The position numbers and the translations under genes were made by a program. The notes beneath the pieces are model-generated. The model ran no database searches. It was not told the origin of the DNA and was given only the letters and a program-made list of their open reading frames with translations. Below, one piece after another: positions 46,701-59,645 of a stretch of DNA of 64,000 bases. Numbering within the stretch: position 1 is the first letter of the stretch; the number at the start of each line of letters is the position of its first letter. This stretch comes from Saccharomycodes ludwigii (Eukaryota; Ascomycota; Saccharomycetes; Saccharomycodales; Saccharomycodaceae), in NCBI RefSeq assembly GCF_020623625.1, contig NC_060200.1, positions 938,001 to 1,002,000 of the forward strand, given 5' to 3'.

Positions 46701-49700
46701 CTACCAGAATGAACACCAGCCAATATAATGCTGACATAAGTTTTCTACATTCGTTGCTTGTTGAATCAACTTATCCACTTGATCTTCGACACTTAATTCT
46801 TTAAATCTTTTGAAATCATTTCCTGTTAATTTGTTATTAATTCTATTCAAAACCAAAGTGGCTCTTGCATTACGAACCTGAATTCTTTGTTCAATTTCCA
46901 TACGAGCAGCCTCTTCCGTAGTGATTTGACCATTTCTTAACATTTCACTAGGGTTTGTTAAAGTCAATTGAATGCCTGTTTGCTCCGTGATGGTTTCCGT
47001 TGGTAGGTCAAACCCCCAATTAATTAACGGATCATACGCAAAGGCTTCTAAGATAGCCATCAAAGATTCCTTATTATCTCTTAAAACCCTCATGACATTT
47101 TCACATGTAATACGGAAACTGCCTTCAATTCCACTAACTTCCATTGCATAGGTTAACATTCTGGTTAATCTAAATGGTACCTTTTCTGGATATTTCTCTC
47201 TTAATATAGCTGCTTCAAAACAATCACCAAAATCAATATGGATAACTTTACCAGTGACACGATCCAACATTAAATTACTTGGGTGGCGATCACCCAAACC
47301 CAAAATGTAACCCACCATGGACATTACTGCTAACGAACGTGTATAGGTCGTACGACGTTCTAGCCAGGATTCTGAAGATCTACTTTTTAACCATAATACC
47401 CTATATAAATCCTGTCCTTTAGTATTATCTAACGCATAGGTAAATACCTCCACCTTTTCTAATAGAGTTAATGTGTCATAATCTGGAGACATTTGCAACA
47501 TTGTCATGTGTTCCAAACTTAGTTGGATATTGTGAGCGGCTCTATATTCCTTGATCAAAACATGGAATGTATCACTATTTGGAACCCAACCTAGCAAACC
47601 AGACTTGGGTGATAATGGGATAGCTGGATACCTTTGAATATCTAAATGTCTTTGGAAACATTCAGAATCATTATGCAATAGAGTGTTTACTAAACCAAAT
47701 AATTGCATAACTAGATTATCTTGTCTAATATCTTCATGTCCCTTTAGTACATATTGATAGTCTCTCCCATCACTACCTTTTATTGACAAGCGGCGAGGCC
47801 TTTGCTTTGATGAAATTACCGAAAAAACAGGCTCGAAATATGAAATTCTAATAACAGTTTTGCCCGCATGGTAAGTACCAGGAAGCGCCAATTCTAGATC
47901 ATGCGCTTCTAACAACCGAGGAGACACATGCTGCAATTCTAAAGTTTGGAGTTGTGGCAATTGTCTACTAATACGTCTGAAAACGTTGTAGTAGATATCC
48001 CAAGCCTGATTTAAATTACTAATGTCCTTGGTTTGTTTAAAATTCATTATCCATTCATACGCATCATCTAGATCTCTACCAAAGGAATTTTGAAATGCAA
48101 TCTCTTTCAAAGTTTCAGGTCCTCTTCTCAACATTTCATGCAATGGTTCTAATGTTTCAAACATTTTTTCTGTGTTATGCTCGCCAAAAAATTGTCTACT
48201 AGCATCCTCCAAACCTTCATACCATAGTTCATGCCATAAAACAGCCACCCTAATTAATTCATGACTTACTAACTCCGCTTGGTCCACCAATACTGAACTA
48301 TGTATTCTCATTTTCTCAATGATACTTAACGCAGCTCTTTGTCTAGAAACAGATTCTGATTTAATAGCAACTGTTAATGGGTATATCAAAGCCTGCGGAT
48401 GTGCTTTACCCAAATCAGATAGCAATGACAACAAGGTTTTAGAGACATTTTTATTAGGCTGATGTATACGAGAAATTAGCTGAGGTATGACGGACAACCA
48501 GTTGTCAATTTTTATTAAATTAAAACCCTCATGGATAGCCTGCGAAGCCTCGTTTATACCACCAAATGTAAACCATAAAGTCAATAAACGTAACGTGTCT
48601 TGTAATGAATTTGATTCGGATAATGAAATGGAATGGAAGAAGCCCTTGATAGCTGGAACAACGTGTCTTTGAATCAATTCTGGCGGATAATTATCACTCA
48701 TGTTGTTATTATTATTCATATTCATTCTGTTCATATCAAAAATGGAATTGCTCTCCTTATTTTTATTTTTATTTTTATTTTTTTCTTCACTAACATCTAC
48801 ATCAATTGCATCATCGTCAATTTCTTCGATTTTCCCACTATCAACTTGATCTCTCATACTGGATGTTAATAGTGAAATAACTTCAAAATTGGCCAACGCC
48901 CAATTATGCCAAGCTTTATACCACGTGTCGTCAAAATGAGTGGCCAATAAATAAGAACCTAAAATCGCATCGGGATTCTCAATTCTCCAATTTGGACTTA
49001 GAGCCACACGCCATTCACCTTGTTTCAAAAAACAACGCGCTAGTAATTTTGTATATTCTTTAATATTCTGAGGTGGAATAGTGCTATTGGTAGGAATGCT
49101 TTTCGCAATCATGTTACTTGGATCCAACCCTAAATCATGAGCCATCCTAGAGGTAAAATTAATCAAATAGCGCAAAGCTTCATTTTGGGACCCAGTAGCC
49201 CACATAAACTTTAACTGGGCATAGACAACAGGCGGCGGAGCCCTAGCGGTGTTCGGATGTTGTGGATCTCCACCTTCTTCTAATAACGAATTTAAAGCCT
49301 TTTGAGCCAACCGTAACCTAGAGGATTTTCTGCATAAATTGGCAAACTTGATCCAGATATCTATATCTTGTTTGGGCTTAATAACCAGAGATCTGACTCG
49401 TAATATTCTTTGCCAGACATCTACATTTTTTTGACAACCTAATAACCTGATTTTCCAGGTATTTCTCATTAGCGCCTTCTTTTTACTTAGAGTGGGTAAT
49501 TTTTTGTATTCAATAATTTCCTCTAATTCAGCAATCATTTGAGTACGAACAACAACGTTATATGCTCTGTTGTAACTTTCATTAATCAAGGCTGAGATTT
49601 CAGTAACTAGCAAATCACGTGCTTGTCCAATGTGCACCGCCGCCTCGTTAAAATTATTTCTATGCAAGCTCAAAATTGCATCAAAAAACGCTTTATCAGG

Positions 49701-52700
49701 CGATTGGGGCTTCATGACATATATGTATTTTTCAATCCTATCCCATTGACCCAATCCCCAAGAAGCAGCGGCAGCCAAGGGAGCCATCAATCTTTTAATT
49801 ATCAGTGAAGAGGTATCCCACTTATTGGATGCTAGCTCAGATAACTGTTCCCATTCACCCAACGCATGCAAAGACCTCATCTTACCCATCATAATCTCTA
49901 TATTGTCACCGTGTCCTTCTGCCTCCCTTTTATTATAAGCAGCCAATGCATCCTCCCATCGCTGCAATTTTTCGTACCAAGTTTCCTTTAGTTGTAAATC
50001 GTGATGTTGTTGTGCATGTTTTAAAATACCAATAGCAGCATCTGTTTGATGCAATTGATTATTGATACTAATTAATGATTCAATAGTAGAGGTAGTTGGC
50101 TCCTGAATAAATTCAATTTCCTTGTAATGCAAAGCTTTTGCAAACGCATGACATTTCTGTGCATATTGCCCCAACTTAGATATACGAATGGGTAACGGCT
50201 TGTCATCATGTTCCATAAATTCTACCAAGTTTAACAATACTTGGTGGATTTCAGGTGGGTTATTCGGAGCCGATAGTGCAACACATAAGGACTTAATCAA
50301 ATCATCCTGGTATTGCGAATACAATTCACTCCAACAACTCGAAAAAGATGCATTAAAAAGCTCTTTAGCTAATGGATAGTATATGCTACCCAAAGAGGCG
50401 CAGGCTCTCAAGGCATGAGATGGTGATTCTTTTAAAAACTGAATTGATAACCTTCTTAACCAATCTTGCCAGTCCTCTTTAGTACGTTGCTGGGAGGAAT
50501 CCCAGGAGTTTTTCAAGACTTGTTGATTAACCGGCAATTTTTTCGTCTGTACATTGGAGTCGTTGAATTCATTTTGTTGTTCGTCAAAGTCTTTATCAAT
50601 AATAATATTTCTTGGTAACGGTTCATTGTTTAGTAGCTTGTTAACCAATTGGTCATAAATTGTATGTTGAATATTGTTTTTAACCAGAACTTTGTTGATA
50701 ACTGTTATATAAATAATAAAGTCTGTGTCCATTTGTAGTAATAATAAACTTAATGTATTGATTATCGATTTGATTGTATCTTGATCGCTAGCGTTTAATA
50801 TACGAACCAAAGCGTGCACGATCCTAGAGGACATTTCACCTAGACTAACATTTCTGGCTAACTTACCCAAAGTAACAATAGAAACTTTTTTCAAGGGACC
50901 ACTGTTATATTCAGCAATTCTCACAATGGTTGGAACGATCAAATGGGAAAACTCTTCCAAGTTTGAACCAAATACCACTAACGACTTCATAATTCTAATA
51001 GAAACTACTTTTTTCGAGGAAACATCATTTTCCAAAACATTCAAAAATAAAGTTAAAGTTATTGGCAAGTATTGTTTAAAATCTCCCTCAAGAGCCTTTG
51101 ACAATGATTCAATAACAGAAATGATGGTTAATTGTAAAGAGACCATAGAAAAGAGCTCTTGGATTACATCGAATATGTTGGATACATATGGTCTTATATG
51201 TTGTTTCATTATTGAACTTAAAGAACCTAACTGTTGGAAGTAAAATTCAAGCAACGAGGGGGGACAGGTATGCATGGCCTTTATTATACCAGGAATCACA
51301 TCCTTTAAAAATGCAACACATCTCAAACGCAAAGCTTGGAAAATAATCATAATTGCCTGTACCACGGCAGTGTGATGGAGTGATAAGGAGGGATCTTTCA
51401 AAATTTTCATCAAGGTACCAATGACTACAGTTGGGTAATAATCTTCATTTGATGGTGACATTCCCTTCATCAACAAACTAACATCTAGTGGTGGGGCATT
51501 TTGCTCGACAGAAACTTTTTCGCTTGAATTCCTTTCCAGTTCTCTTTGTTTATAAGGATCTAATGCCCCTAAAACACCAATTAGCTTTACCGTTTCTCTT
51601 TTAATATTCTGAGAGCTTTCGGTTTTTAATAAGTTTAGAAGAATGCCCAATAATTGGGGGTAGTCCAAGTAGGGTTGAATGACATAACCCGAGGAAGCTG
51701 CAACTTGACCTAAAGTTTTTAAAGCGGCATCCCTCTTGAAGGAATTCGATTGATCTTGAAAACAACTTATAATCAAAGGCATCAAATCAGTTAAAAAGGG
51801 CATAATATCCTCGCCACCAACAGTAGCCAATTCTCCAATCGCGACCAATGCCGTGGTGGCTACAGATGATGAACTATCTTCAGCCTTTGGTAATAAAACT
51901 TCTAGGATTGAATCAATATAAGGTTTGGTCACATCTTCGCTAGAGCTTATTAAAACAGATATCAACGATGCACTTTCCTCCTTTTTCCTACTCATTGTAA
52001 AATATTTCAGTTGCGTTAAAAGCTGTAGTAAAGTTTTGCGCAAACACGGAATAACATAGGCTGAATTAATTGCTGAAAGTCTCCCAATAATCCTCATCAC
52101 TTCCAACTGAATAGCAAACACCTCGTCATTTAAAGCCAGAAATAACAACCTGACATTATAGGGCTGAGATAACTGGTAATCAAAATGAGAACCCAAACGT
52201 TTCAAGATTTCAAATCTAATTTCAGCAACTGGATCTGTAATAGCTACTATCAATAATTTACCCAAGACCTCAGAAACAGTGTTAAGAGCATGCATCGATG
52301 TTTGTCTGTATATGGAATCACTAGAGAATAAGTCGCAGGACGTCAAAGCAGCAGCTTTCCTTACTAACGGGTTTTCATGCTCAATATAACGGATAGTGAC
52401 CAACCTAACCAATTCAGATAAAGAATAACTTTGTTTAACTGTTTCTAACATTTTCAATGCTTGGATTAAATATTGCGCATCTTTACTATCATCATTTATC
52501 TCACCGGTTTTCTTTAAAATTGTCTGGTCTCTATAGTGTCTTGCTTTAGTTTCGTTCAGAGATTTCATAGGAACTGGGGATCCTTGGTATTTAAACTTTT
52601 CCCCACTTAACGTGTAGCATAGTAAATTCAATAAATTTTCATCTATTTTGGAGCTTAAAGCCGGTATTTTCCTTTTTAATATCATTAAAGTATCCTCCAT

Positions 52701-54137
52701 ATAATCAGAAAGCGGACAGTCTAGCATCAAGCCCAACAAATCTCTATTTAAATGCTTGGACAATGCGGTACCCACAGCACAGGCCAATTTGCCTATACAA
52801 TAAAATACCTCCCCCTCGTAACCGTGCCTTACTTTGTACTTAGTCCTCAAACAAACCCTTATGTTATCCAAAATTGCAGAAATATAGGGGGAAATATTGG
52901 ATTCCACTTGGAAGGCAATATCGCCAATCGAAATAAATATAGCAGCTTTATCTGATGAGGTGTGATTTAAACTGTTGTTATTATTTTTCAAAAGGGACAA
53001 ATAATAGACCATTACTTGATCCAAATATTTTGAGGTAAACTTTAGCGCATTAAATGTCGCAAAAAGAGGTAGAATGGTATAAACTTCTCTTCTAATAACA
53101 TCATATTTATGATCTCTATATCTTAAAGTATTTTCATAAAATGTGTCGAATTTATCTTGTAATTGTGATTTTATTTGTAATAAGTCTCGATAGACTAATA
53201 ATGACCCATGGATTGATTCATTGGTGTTCATTTGAAAGCCATAATTACAACCTTGAAACAATTTTTCGCACCAATGTTTAATCAATTTGGAGTCCCTATT
53301 TTCCAAAATATTCAAACACTTGCCTAATATTACAGCCGCATCGGTTCTGATGAGTAGTTTATAATCTCTCAAAGCCCTCCAAATATTATCCAATATAGAG
53401 TTAACATAGGGGTATAATAAATATGGCGAATTACTGGCTATAGCGTTAATTATTAACAAAGCTGCGTGCTTTTTATACTCTTGTTTAGAATTTGCGCTGG
53501 AAGATTCTGGTGATGTAGTTAACCATTCAATGCAGTTTTTTGCCTCGTATTCTACAAAATCAGAAGTTAAAGCACCACCAGGGACGGCCAATTTCCCTAA
53601 ACTATTAGCCGCAGCCCGCATGACCCCAATGTCATTTGACGGAATCAAGACTCGTAAATAGTTGGCCATTCTAGGTGTTTGGTTTGGCAATTCATCAGTA
53701 GAATTGAAGAAATCAATTAAGGTATCAACAGCCAGTATACCGCCTAGTTTTTGGTTACTATCTGACCCATGGATAAGTTCAAAAATTTGATTATTAATGT
53801 CATTTGTGAACCTCTGGAATTGTTCACTACTAACCTCACGTGCTAAAGTAATTAAACTGGTCTTCAATTCATAGGATGCATTTAATCTTTCGTGTACGTT
53901 GGGGCTCTTTAACTTTTGAAAAATTAATGAGAATGCGTTGGTTGCTGAACCAGAATCAGTATCAACCACGGCTTCCCCAGCAGCAGCAGAGGGGGAAGAG
54001 TTAGGATTGTGGCTATTTGGATTTGTATTTGAGGGACTATTTTTTTTGTTCTTTAAGGTATGAGCCCTATCTGATGATGGTAATAGTTTTCTTAAGGCTG
54101 AAGAGGAACCATCTAGTTTTTTATGGTTACTTAACAT
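46701..54137 (-). CDS. TOR2: TOR phosphatidylinositol kinase-related protein kinase
   Basis: The catalytic kinase of TOR complexes, 2478 residues (yeast Tor1 2470, Tor2 2474). An N-terminal HEAT-repeat solenoid covers about residues 60-1250, followed by the FAT domain, the FRB domain ([18 protein letters not shown]; Ser near 1980 corresponds to the residue whose mutation gives rapamycin resistance in yeast), the kinase domain with catalytic loop GDRHPSNL (about 2283) and DFG (about 2303), and the C-terminal FATC ending in IGWCSFW. A low-complexity KN-repeat and Asn/Met-rich insert sits in the FAT region (about 1780-1815). Flanks show this one gene is the pre-WGD parent position of both TOR1 and TOR2. 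Confidence 0.97.
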   Translation of the reverse strand: MLSNHKKLDGSSSALRKLLPSSDRAHTLKNKKNSPSNTNPNSHNPNSSPSAAAGEAVVDTDSGSATNAFSLIFQKLKSPNVHERLNASYELKTSLITLAREVSSEQFQRFTNDINNQIFELIHGSDSNQKLGGILAVDTLIDFFNSTDELPNQTPRMANYLRVLIPSNDIGVMRAAANSLGKLAVPGGALTSDFVEYEAKNCIEWLTTSPESSSANSKQEYKKHAALLIINAIASNSPYLLYPYVNSILDNIWRALRDYKLLIRTDAAVILGKCLNILENRDSKLIKHWCEKLFQGCNYGFQMNTNESIHGSLLVYRDLLQIKSQLQDKFDTFYENTLRYRDHKYDVIRREVYTILPLFATFNALKFTSKYLDQVMVYYLSLLKNNNNSLNHTSSDKAAIFISIGDIAFQVESNISPYISAILDNIRVCLRTKYKVRHGYEGEVFYCIGKLACAVGTALSKHLNRDLLGLMLDCPLSDYMEDTLMILKRKIPALSSKIDENLLNLLCYTLSGEKFKYQGSPVPMKSLNETKARHYRDQTILKKTGEINDDSKDAQYLIQALKMLETVKQSYSLSELVRLVTIRYIEHENPLVRKAAALTSCDLFSSDSIYRQTSMHALNTVSEVLGKLLIVAITDPVAEIRFEILKRLGSHFDYQLSQPYNVRLLFLALNDEVFAIQLEVMRIIGRLSAINSAYVIPCLRKTLLQLLTQLKYFTMSRKKEESASLISVLISSSEDVTKPYIDSILEVLLPKAEDSSSSVATTALVAIGELATVGGEDIMPFLTDLMPLIISCFQDQSNSFKRDAALKTLGQVAASSGYVIQPYLDYPQLLGILLNLLKTESSQNIKRETVKLIGVLGALDPYKQRELERNSSEKVSVEQNAPPLDVSLLMKGMSPSNEDYYPTVVIGTLMKILKDPSLSLHHTAVVQAIMIIFQALRLRCVAFLKDVIPGIIKAMHTCPPSLLEFYFQQLGSLSSIMKQHIRPYVSNIFDVIQELFSMVSLQLTIISVIESLSKALEGDFKQYLPITLTLFLNVLENDVSSKKVVSIRIMKSLVVFGSNLEEFSHLIVPTIVRIAEYNSGPLKKVSIVTLGKLARNVSLGEMSSRIVHALVRILNASDQDTIKSIINTLSLLLLQMDTDFIIYITVINKVLVKNNIQHTIYDQLVNKLLNNEPLPRNIIIDKDFDEQQNEFNDSNVQTKKLPVNQQVLKNSWDSSQQRTKEDWQDWLRRLSIQFLKESPSHALRACASLGSIYYPLAKELFNASFSSCWSELYSQYQDDLIKSLCVALSAPNNPPEIHQVLLNLVEFMEHDDKPLPIRISKLGQYAQKCHAFAKALHYKEIEFIQEPTTSTIESLISINNQLHQTDAAIGILKHAQQHHDLQLKETWYEKLQRWEDALAAYNKREAEGHGDNIEIMMGKMRSLHALGEWEQLSELASNKWDTSSLIIKRLMAPLAAAASWGLGQWDRIEKYIYVMKPQSPDKAFFDAILSLHRNNFNEAAVHIGQARDLLVTEISALINESYNRAYNVVVRTQMIAELEEIIEYKKLPTLSKKKALMRNTWKIRLLGCQKNVDVWQRILRVRSLVIKPKQDIDIWIKFANLCRKSSRLRLAQKALNSLLEEGGDPQHPNTARAPPPVVYAQLKFMWATGSQNEALRYLINFTSRMAHDLGLDPSNMIAKSIPTNSTIPPQNIKEYTKLLARCFLKQGEWRVALSPNWRIENPDAILGSYLLATHFDDTWYKAWHNWALANFEVISLLTSSMRDQVDSGKIEEIDDDAIDVDVSEEKNKNKNKNKESNSIFDMNRMNMNNNNNMSDNYPPELIQRHVVPAIKGFFHSISLSESNSLQDTLRLLTLWFTFGGINEASQAIHEGFNLIKIDNWLSVIPQLISRIHQPNKNVSKTLLSLLSDLGKAHPQALIYPLTVAIKSESVSRQRAALSIIEKMRIHSSVLVDQAELVSHELIRVAVLWHELWYEGLEDASRQFFGEHNTEKMFETLEPLHEMLRRGPETLKEIAFQNSFGRDLDDAYEWIMNFKQTKDISNLNQAWDIYYNVFRRISRQLPQLQTLELQHVSPRLLEAHDLELALPGTYHAGKTVIRISYFEPVFSVISSKQRPRRLSIKGSDGRDYQYVLKGHEDIRQDNLVMQLFGLVNTLLHNDSECFQRHLDIQRYPAIPLSPKSGLLGWVPNSDTFHVLIKEYRAAHNIQLSLEHMTMLQMSPDYDTLTLLEKVEVFTYALDNTKGQDLYRVLWLKSRSSESWLERRTTYTRSLAVMSMVGYILGLGDRHPSNLMLDRVTGKVIHIDFGDCFEAAILREKYPEKVPFRLTRMLTYAMEVSGIEGSFRITCENVMRVLRDNKESLMAILEAFAYDPLINWGFDLPTETITEQTGIQLTLTNPSEMLRNGQITTEEAARMEIEQRIQVRNARATLVLNRINNKLTGNDFKRFKELSVEDQVDKLIQQATNVENLCQHYIGWCSFW

Positions 54138-55050
54138 GAAGTTGTTTTTTCTCTTTTTAAAATTTTTGTTAATAAAAGTGTTATTGTGACTTTTGTTGTT
54201 TAATGTTGTTGTAATTAATTTACTGTTTAGTATAATTTTTTTTTTTTAATTAAACATATAAATTAATTTACTCTCAGTAAAAATACTTAAATACGTACAA
54301 AGTGGACTGGAGCAAAAGAAAAATATAAGTTAACGCTTTTCGCCAAAAATAACATGAATTTTATAAAAGATAGCTAAGATATTCCAAGTAGTGGTTTGTG
54401 CACGTGTTTCTCTGGATGAGGAAAAAAGAGTAAAAAAAAATTTTTTTTTTTTTTTTCTTTGCTGTATTTACATTAAAGTTCTTATCAACATTAGCTCAAA
54501 AAAACCAAGTTAGGAACCAGGGTTATTTAATTTAGCTGAGAATAACATTTTGTTAATATGGATAAGGTAGATCACTTGCATTATGTAAAGTTGCCAAATA
54601 AAAATTTTATCTGTTTAATAGTTTTCAAAGACATGATGCTACTGTGATATATAAATTCCAAATACCTTCCCGTACACAATGATGTGATCAACTCATTTCG
54701 TTTCTGCCTGGTTTATAAGAGCTTTTATTATTTTATTATATATATAAAAAAAAACAAAAAAAAATAATTCCTAAATAAAAAAAAATAATTCCCAAATAAA
54801 AAACAATCTTATGCTATATTTATTTTTTGTTTGAAAAACTCGCTTTGGCTCTCCTTTTTTTTTTTTTTTTTTTTTTTCTCCCCTTCCCTCCCAAATATAT
54901 ATATATTTTCCTATGTAATTCAAATATTAATATCCACTTCCTAACGTAAATTAAACTTAAACAGTTCATCAATTATCCACACTATTGAGTAATCTACTCT
55001 ATAAATATACAAAAACACATTATCGCGAATCAATTGAGAAAACATATAAA
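54138..55050. other. Divergent promoter region, TOR / ARP3
   Basis: No gene was seen in 913 bp. There is a CACGTG E-box at about 54404, T-runs at 54440-54456 and 54857-54877, a TATATAAAA at 54741 and a short repeated AATAATTCC(T/C)AAATAAAA segment near 54763-54798. Confidence 0.6.
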
Positions 55051-56439
55051 ATGTCATACTTAAATAATCCAGCAGTTGTCATGGACAATGGTACCGGTTT
55101 AACCAAATTAGGGTTTGCCGGTAATGATTCACCATCTTGGGTTTTCCCTACAGCAATTGCTACCTCCAGTGGTAATGGCAACAGTGGGTCTACAATGTTA
55201 AAAAAAACCTCTGTGATGGATAATGAAGGCGCGGTTTCCAATAATGGACCACAAAGCATAAAGGCTTATTTAACTCCAAATTCTACATCCGCTACGAGCT
55301 TTAATAACCTAAGTTCCAACGCTTTACTATCCAATAATTTGGCTGGGAAAAGAGGCACAGAAGATTTAGATTTTTACATTGGTAACGAAGCCTTGATAGC
55401 ATCACAAGGCGCAGGATATTCGTTAAGTTACCCAATTAGACATGGTCAAGTGGACAATTGGGATCATATGGAAAGATTTTGGGAAAACTCTATTTTTAAA
55501 TATCTAAGAACTGAACCTGAAGATCATTGCTTTTTATTAACTGAGCCACCTTTAAATCCACCTGAAAATAGGGAGCAAGTTGCAGAAATTTTTTTTGAAA
55601 GTTTTAATTGTGCTGGTCTGTATATTGCTGTTCAGGCAGTTTTAGCCCTAGCTGCTTCTTGGACGTCTCCCAAAGTTACTGATAGGTCATTGACGGGTAC
55701 TGTTATTGATTCTGGTGACGGCGTCACACACGTCATTCCAGTGGCTGAGGGTTATGTTATTGGTTCTGCCATTAAGAATATTCCGATTGCTGGTAGGGAT
55801 ATCACATTGTTTATCCAACAGTTATTAAGAGAGCGTGGGGAAGCCGATACTTCGTTGAAAACAGCTGAAAGAATTAAGCAAGAATATTGTTATGTTTGTC
55901 CAGATATTGTTAAAGAATTTAACAAATTTGACAGGGATTCCAGCAAATTTGCTCAATTTGTTGTTGAAAACCAAGAAAAAACACAGAAAAAGATAATCGA
56001 TGTTGGTTATGAAAGATTTTTGGCTCCTGAAATTTTCTTTAATCCTGAAATCGCATCATCTGACTTTTTGATTCCATTACCTAACCTAGTTGATCAAACA
56101 ATACAAGCTTGTCCAATCGATGTTCGGAAGGGGTTGTATCGTAATATTGTTTTAAGTGGTGGCTCAACAATGTTTAAAGATTATGGTCGTCGTTTGCAAA
56201 GGGATTTAAAAAGTTTGGTTAATGCTAGAATTCAACAAAGCGAACTTTTAAGTGGGACTAAATCCACCGGTGTAGATGTGGAAGTTATTTCTCATAGAAG
56301 ACAAAGAAATGCTGTATGGTTTGGCGGGTCTTTATTGGCACAAACTGCAGAGTTTAAGAGTCATTGTCATACTAAAAAAGATTATGATGAATATGGCCCA
56401 GCCATTGTCAGGAACTTTAGTTTATTTAATATGGTTTGA
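55051..56439 (+). CDS. ARP3: Actin-related protein Arp3
   Basis: Actin-fold subunit of the Arp2/3 complex that nucleates branched actin, 462 residues (yeast 449). The N-terminal nucleotide-binding phosphate loop lies in [16 protein letters not shown]. Further signatures are [42 protein letters not shown] (phosphate 2) and [20 protein letters not shown] polar insert between about residues 45 and 105 is longer than in most Arp3 proteins. The chosen start is the ATG at 55051. The frame is open 66 bp further upstream only from a TTG. It corresponds to YJR065C. Confidence 0.96.
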   Translation: MSYLNNPAVVMDNGTGLTKLGFAGNDSPSWVFPTAIATSSGNGNSGSTMLKKTSVMDNEGAVSNNGPQSIKAYLTPNSTSATSFNNLSSNALLSNNLAGKRGTEDLDFYIGNEALIASQGAGYSLSYPIRHGQVDNWDHMERFWENSIFKYLRTEPEDHCFLLTEPPLNPPENREQVAEIFFESFNCAGLYIAVQAVLALAASWTSPKVTDRSLTGTVIDSGDGVTHVIPVAEGYVIGSAIKNIPIAGRDITLFIQQLLRERGEADTSLKTAERIKQEYCYVCPDIVKEFNKFDRDSSKFAQFVVENQEKTQKKIIDVGYERFLAPEIFFNPEIASSDFLIPLPNLVDQTIQACPIDVRKGLYRNIVLSGGSTMFKDYGRRLQRDLKSLVNARIQQSELLSGTKSTGVDVEVISHRRQRNAVWFGGSLLAQTAEFKSHCHTKKDYDEYGPAIVRNFSLFNMV

Positions 56440-56571
56440 TATATATATATATATGTATATATTCATAATCTAATGTTGTTAGGAATATAAAGAGCCAATG
56501 TTTATTTTATTTTTTCCCATATTTTATTTTCCACACATAATTGCTTCTTTTTTCTTCTTCAATTTTTTTCT

Positions 56572-56609
<38 letters not shown>

Positions 56610-56671
56610 CTACATTATATAGAAATTCTGTATATCTAAAAACAATACGTACGACACCCTTTTATGTAATA

Positions 56672-56702
<31 letters not shown>

Positions 56703-56922
56703 AGTATTTGATATTCTGAAATATGATTACACACATATGATGCTAAGGGTGCTTAATACATTTAAATATTATATTTGCAACTTAATTGAAAACAGCATCT
56801 TTAGAAGAAAGAAAAAAAAAAAAGAAAATGGGAGAAAAATAACATACAATTATACCATAGTATATATTTATACATATGTTTAAAATAAAAAGCATTACTG
56901 AAAAATAATCCCACTATATTAT
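56440..56922. other. Convergent intergenic region, ARP3 / CCT5
   Basis: No gene was seen. (TA)n runs lie at about 56440-56452 and 56674-56698 and a T-run at about 56577-56605. Transcripts from both sides must end here. Confidence 0.6.
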
Positions 56923-58629
56923 TTAATAGTTGTCTTTACCGCTTATAATTACATTATCTATTTTCAAGATCATTCTACATAGTTGTGTGGCCAACAATAT
57001 TTGTTGTTTTTTGCCAACCAATGGATCGACCACAAACAACTCTTCCATATCATTGGTATTATTACCTAGGCAGTCAACACCGAGATTAGAAATATTTTCT
57101 CTTGCTTGCGCACTTTTAATGCTAGATAAAACTTCTATTGGATCTAAACCACTGTTTTCAGCTAAAGTCATTGGAATAGAGTCCAAAGCCTTAGCAAATC
57201 CACGGAAAGCATACTGATCAATGCCTCTTTGTTTGTCAGCTTCTTCTGAAACGGCCAATGACATAGAAACTTCCGCAGCACCACCACCATAAACAATCCT
57301 TGAGTCCTTGCATAAATTACGAACTGCGCATAAGGAATCGTGTAAAGCTCTTTTAGCCTCGTCCACAATCATCTTGTTGGAACCTCTAATGAAACAGGTG
57401 ACCATATTTGTGTATTTATCATCCTTGTTTTTCTTATGTTCGTTTTCAATTACTAACATACGATCTTTTGTGGTACCAAATTCCAATTCAGAAACAGAAG
57501 AACATTTGCCCAATTTTTCAGCCGACAAATCTTGGAAACGTGGAACTATACGACCATTGGTGGCGATAGCAATTAATTCTAACTCCTGACCACCAACCCA
57601 TCTAACAGCAGGTAGTTCATTCTGTAACAATAAATGGTTAGCCTCATCATCGAACCCCCACTGACATATTACTACATCTGCTCCCGAGTCTTTAACAAAA
57701 GTGATCATCTCTTTAAATTTATCTTGCTCGTAGTTTTGTAATTTCTCATATTCCTGAACAGTAGAAATATCTAACTTGTGTTTAGTCTTAGGTTTTGGCG
57801 GTTCAAACGGGCAAGTTAATATAGCTAATTTGACAGAATCTTGCCCCTCTTTAGGAACAATCTTCTTTGGCATTTGAGGATGTGAAAAATCTTTATCTAA
57901 TAAAACACCATTGATTAGTTTGCTATCTTTTAGCGAACCACCAACTCTACCTTCCAACTTAATCAGTTCAAAATCTACATCCTTACGTTCCCAATCAACA
58001 ACAGAAACAATGGCGTCAACAGCCATAGATGCAAACTTGTGGTGCTCCTTGGAGACAATTTTAGAATTTAGAGAAGTGGAAGCCACTTTATATAACATGT
58101 CAATAAAATTTTTTCTATCGACATTGAATAAGTCCTGACCAATAGTATCTAGATGTTTAACAGCAATTTTACAAGCCTCATCGAAACCATTGGCAATTTT
58201 AATTGGATGAATACCTTTTTCAATTAATTCCAGAGCTTGGTCCAATAGAGATGAAGCTAAAACAACTACACCAGTAGTACCATCACCAATCTCATCATCT
58301 TGCGACTTGGATAATTCAACTAATAATTTAGCAATTTCATTGTCCAACTCCATCTGGGATAGAATGGTAGCGCCATCGTTTGTGATCGTGATGTCGCCAT
58401 CTGGGCTAATTAAAATTTTATCTAAACCTCTTGGTCCTAAAGATGATTTAATAATGTCACAGACAGCTCTTGCTGCAAAAATATGGGATTTTTTAGCCTC
58501 TAGTCCATGTTGTCTTCTTTTATTTGATTGGTCTCTGACAATAATAAATGGTCTGCCCATCTCATCCTGTGCTACAATTGCGTTGGATAAATCAGGCATA
58601 GGGACTTGTTGATGTTGAGGAGCTGCCAT
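56923..58629 (-). CDS. CCT5: Chaperonin CCT/TRiC subunit epsilon (Cct5)
   Basis: ATP-dependent group II chaperonin subunit, part of the eight-membered cytosolic ring that folds actin and tubulin, 568 residues (yeast 562). Nucleotide-binding motifs: [11 protein letters not shown] (about 60-70), NDGATIL and [11 protein letters not shown] (about 115-125), and later VYGGGAAE. The epsilon-specific N-terminus contains [13 protein letters not shown]. The start is the ATG at 58627-58629. It corresponds to YJR064W. Confidence 0.97.
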   Translation of the reverse strand: MAAPQHQQVPMPDLSNAIVAQDEMGRPFIIVRDQSNKRRQHGLEAKKSHIFAARAVCDIIKSSLGPRGLDKILISPDGDITITNDGATILSQMELDNEIAKLLVELSKSQDDEIGDGTTGVVVLASSLLDQALELIEKGIHPIKIANGFDEACKIAVKHLDTIGQDLFNVDRKNFIDMLYKVASTSLNSKIVSKEHHKFASMAVDAIVSVVDWERKDVDFELIKLEGRVGGSLKDSKLINGVLLDKDFSHPQMPKKIVPKEGQDSVKLAILTCPFEPPKPKTKHKLDISTVQEYEKLQNYEQDKFKEMITFVKDSGADVVICQWGFDDEANHLLLQNELPAVRWVGGQELELIAIATNGRIVPRFQDLSAEKLGKCSSVSELEFGTTKDRMLVIENEHKKNKDDKYTNMVTCFIRGSNKMIVDEAKRALHDSLCAVRNLCKDSRIVYGGGAAEVSMSLAVSEEADKQRGIDQYAFRGFAKALDSIPMTLAENSGLDPIEVLSSIKSAQARENISNLGVDCLGNNTNDMEELFVVDPLVGKKQQILLATQLCRMILKIDNVIISGKDNY

Positions 58630-58940
58630 GGTTTTTTGCTACTATATTTGTTGTAGTTTATTTATTTATTCTTTTTATTTTAAAGTATTGTGGCAAGATT
58701 ATAAAACAAACTATAGGACGCAAACTAAGTTGAACGATAATATATATTTGCCACTATTATTTTTAGACAGGGTAACAAAAGCTTAAAAAATTTTTTTTCC
58801 CTCTATTTTTTTTCTTTTTTTTTTTTCTTTTTTTTTTCTTTTTTTAATAACAAGAATTTACGGATGTAATCTGTTTCTTTTTTTTTATCTTTTACATAAA
58901 GTAAAGCTTTAGTTCTTCTCTTAGAAAACAAAAAGAGGGG

Positions 58941-58972
<32 letters not shown>

Positions 58973-59076
58973 AATCATTTTATACGGTTTATGCGTCGCT
59001 ATAATTAAAAGCCTATAAATACAATATCATTTTTATACAAATGGGGTATGTTTTTCATATATATAATTATATCGAA
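58630..59076. other. Intergenic region between CCT5 and RPA12
   Basis: No gene was seen. Pyrimidine-rich sequence at 58795-58845 and an A29 run at 58941-58969. It is the CCT5 promoter and the RPA12 terminator. Confidence 0.6.
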
Positions 59077-59460
59077 CTAATTATTTGTTCTAGTTCTATA
59101 GCCACACGAAGTACAAGTGTAAAAAACAGTAGCACCTTCATCAGCAGATCTTAGTTGTAAGGTATGATAGCTCATTTCATCGTTACCACATTGAGGACAT
59201 TTTTCCTTAATGATGGCTCCTGATCCACTGCCATTCAATTCATTCTTCTTTAAGCTAGTTTTCACTACTGATTTTTTCGCATGTAATTTCGAGGGGAATG
59301 CATCTTGTGCTGTTTTCGTGATAACTTTTAAATTTTTAAAATTTGACTTGGGATAACTTGCCTCACATTGTGAACAATCCAAACTTGAAGAATTGTTATT
59401 TGAGTTATCCAATAGATTACCACATTCTACACAAAAAATTAAAGAACCAACTACTGACAT
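59077..59460 (-). CDS. RPA12: RNA polymerase I subunit Rpa12
   Basis: Small RNA polymerase I subunit (A12.2) with a TFIIS-like role in transcript cleavage and termination, 127 residues (yeast 125). The N-terminal zinc ribbon uses FCVECGNLL and a later SQCEASYP pair. The C-terminal zinc ribbon uses CPQCGND and CTSCGYRTRTNN, between which lies the acidic RSADEG hairpin that enters the polymerase active site. The start is the ATG at 59458-59460. It corresponds to YJR063W. Confidence 0.96.
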   Translation of the reverse strand: MSVVGSLIFCVECGNLLDNSNNNSSSLDCSQCEASYPKSNFKNLKVITKTAQDAFPSKLHAKKSVVKTSLKKNELNGSGSGAIIKEKCPQCGNDEMSYHTLQLRSADEGATVFYTCTSCGYRTRTNN

Positions 59461-59608
59461 AACCTTTTTTTTTGTTCGAGCTTTAATGATTGTCTGATAA
59501 TTCTTTTGGTGACATTCGTATCTATTATTGATAAATAAATATATTCAATGGGGGATAGAAAAAAAAAGAAAAAAGAAAAAAAAAAAAAAAAAAAAGCGAA
59601 TTTTTCTG

Positions 59609-59645
<37 letters not shown>

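Noticed and set aside
59041-59093. Intron-containing small gene on the plus strand
   Set aside because: ATG, GTATGT, an AACTAAT-like branch and TAG occur within 53 bp, but they overlap the 3' end of RPA12 on the other strand and the spacing is too short for a yeast intron.
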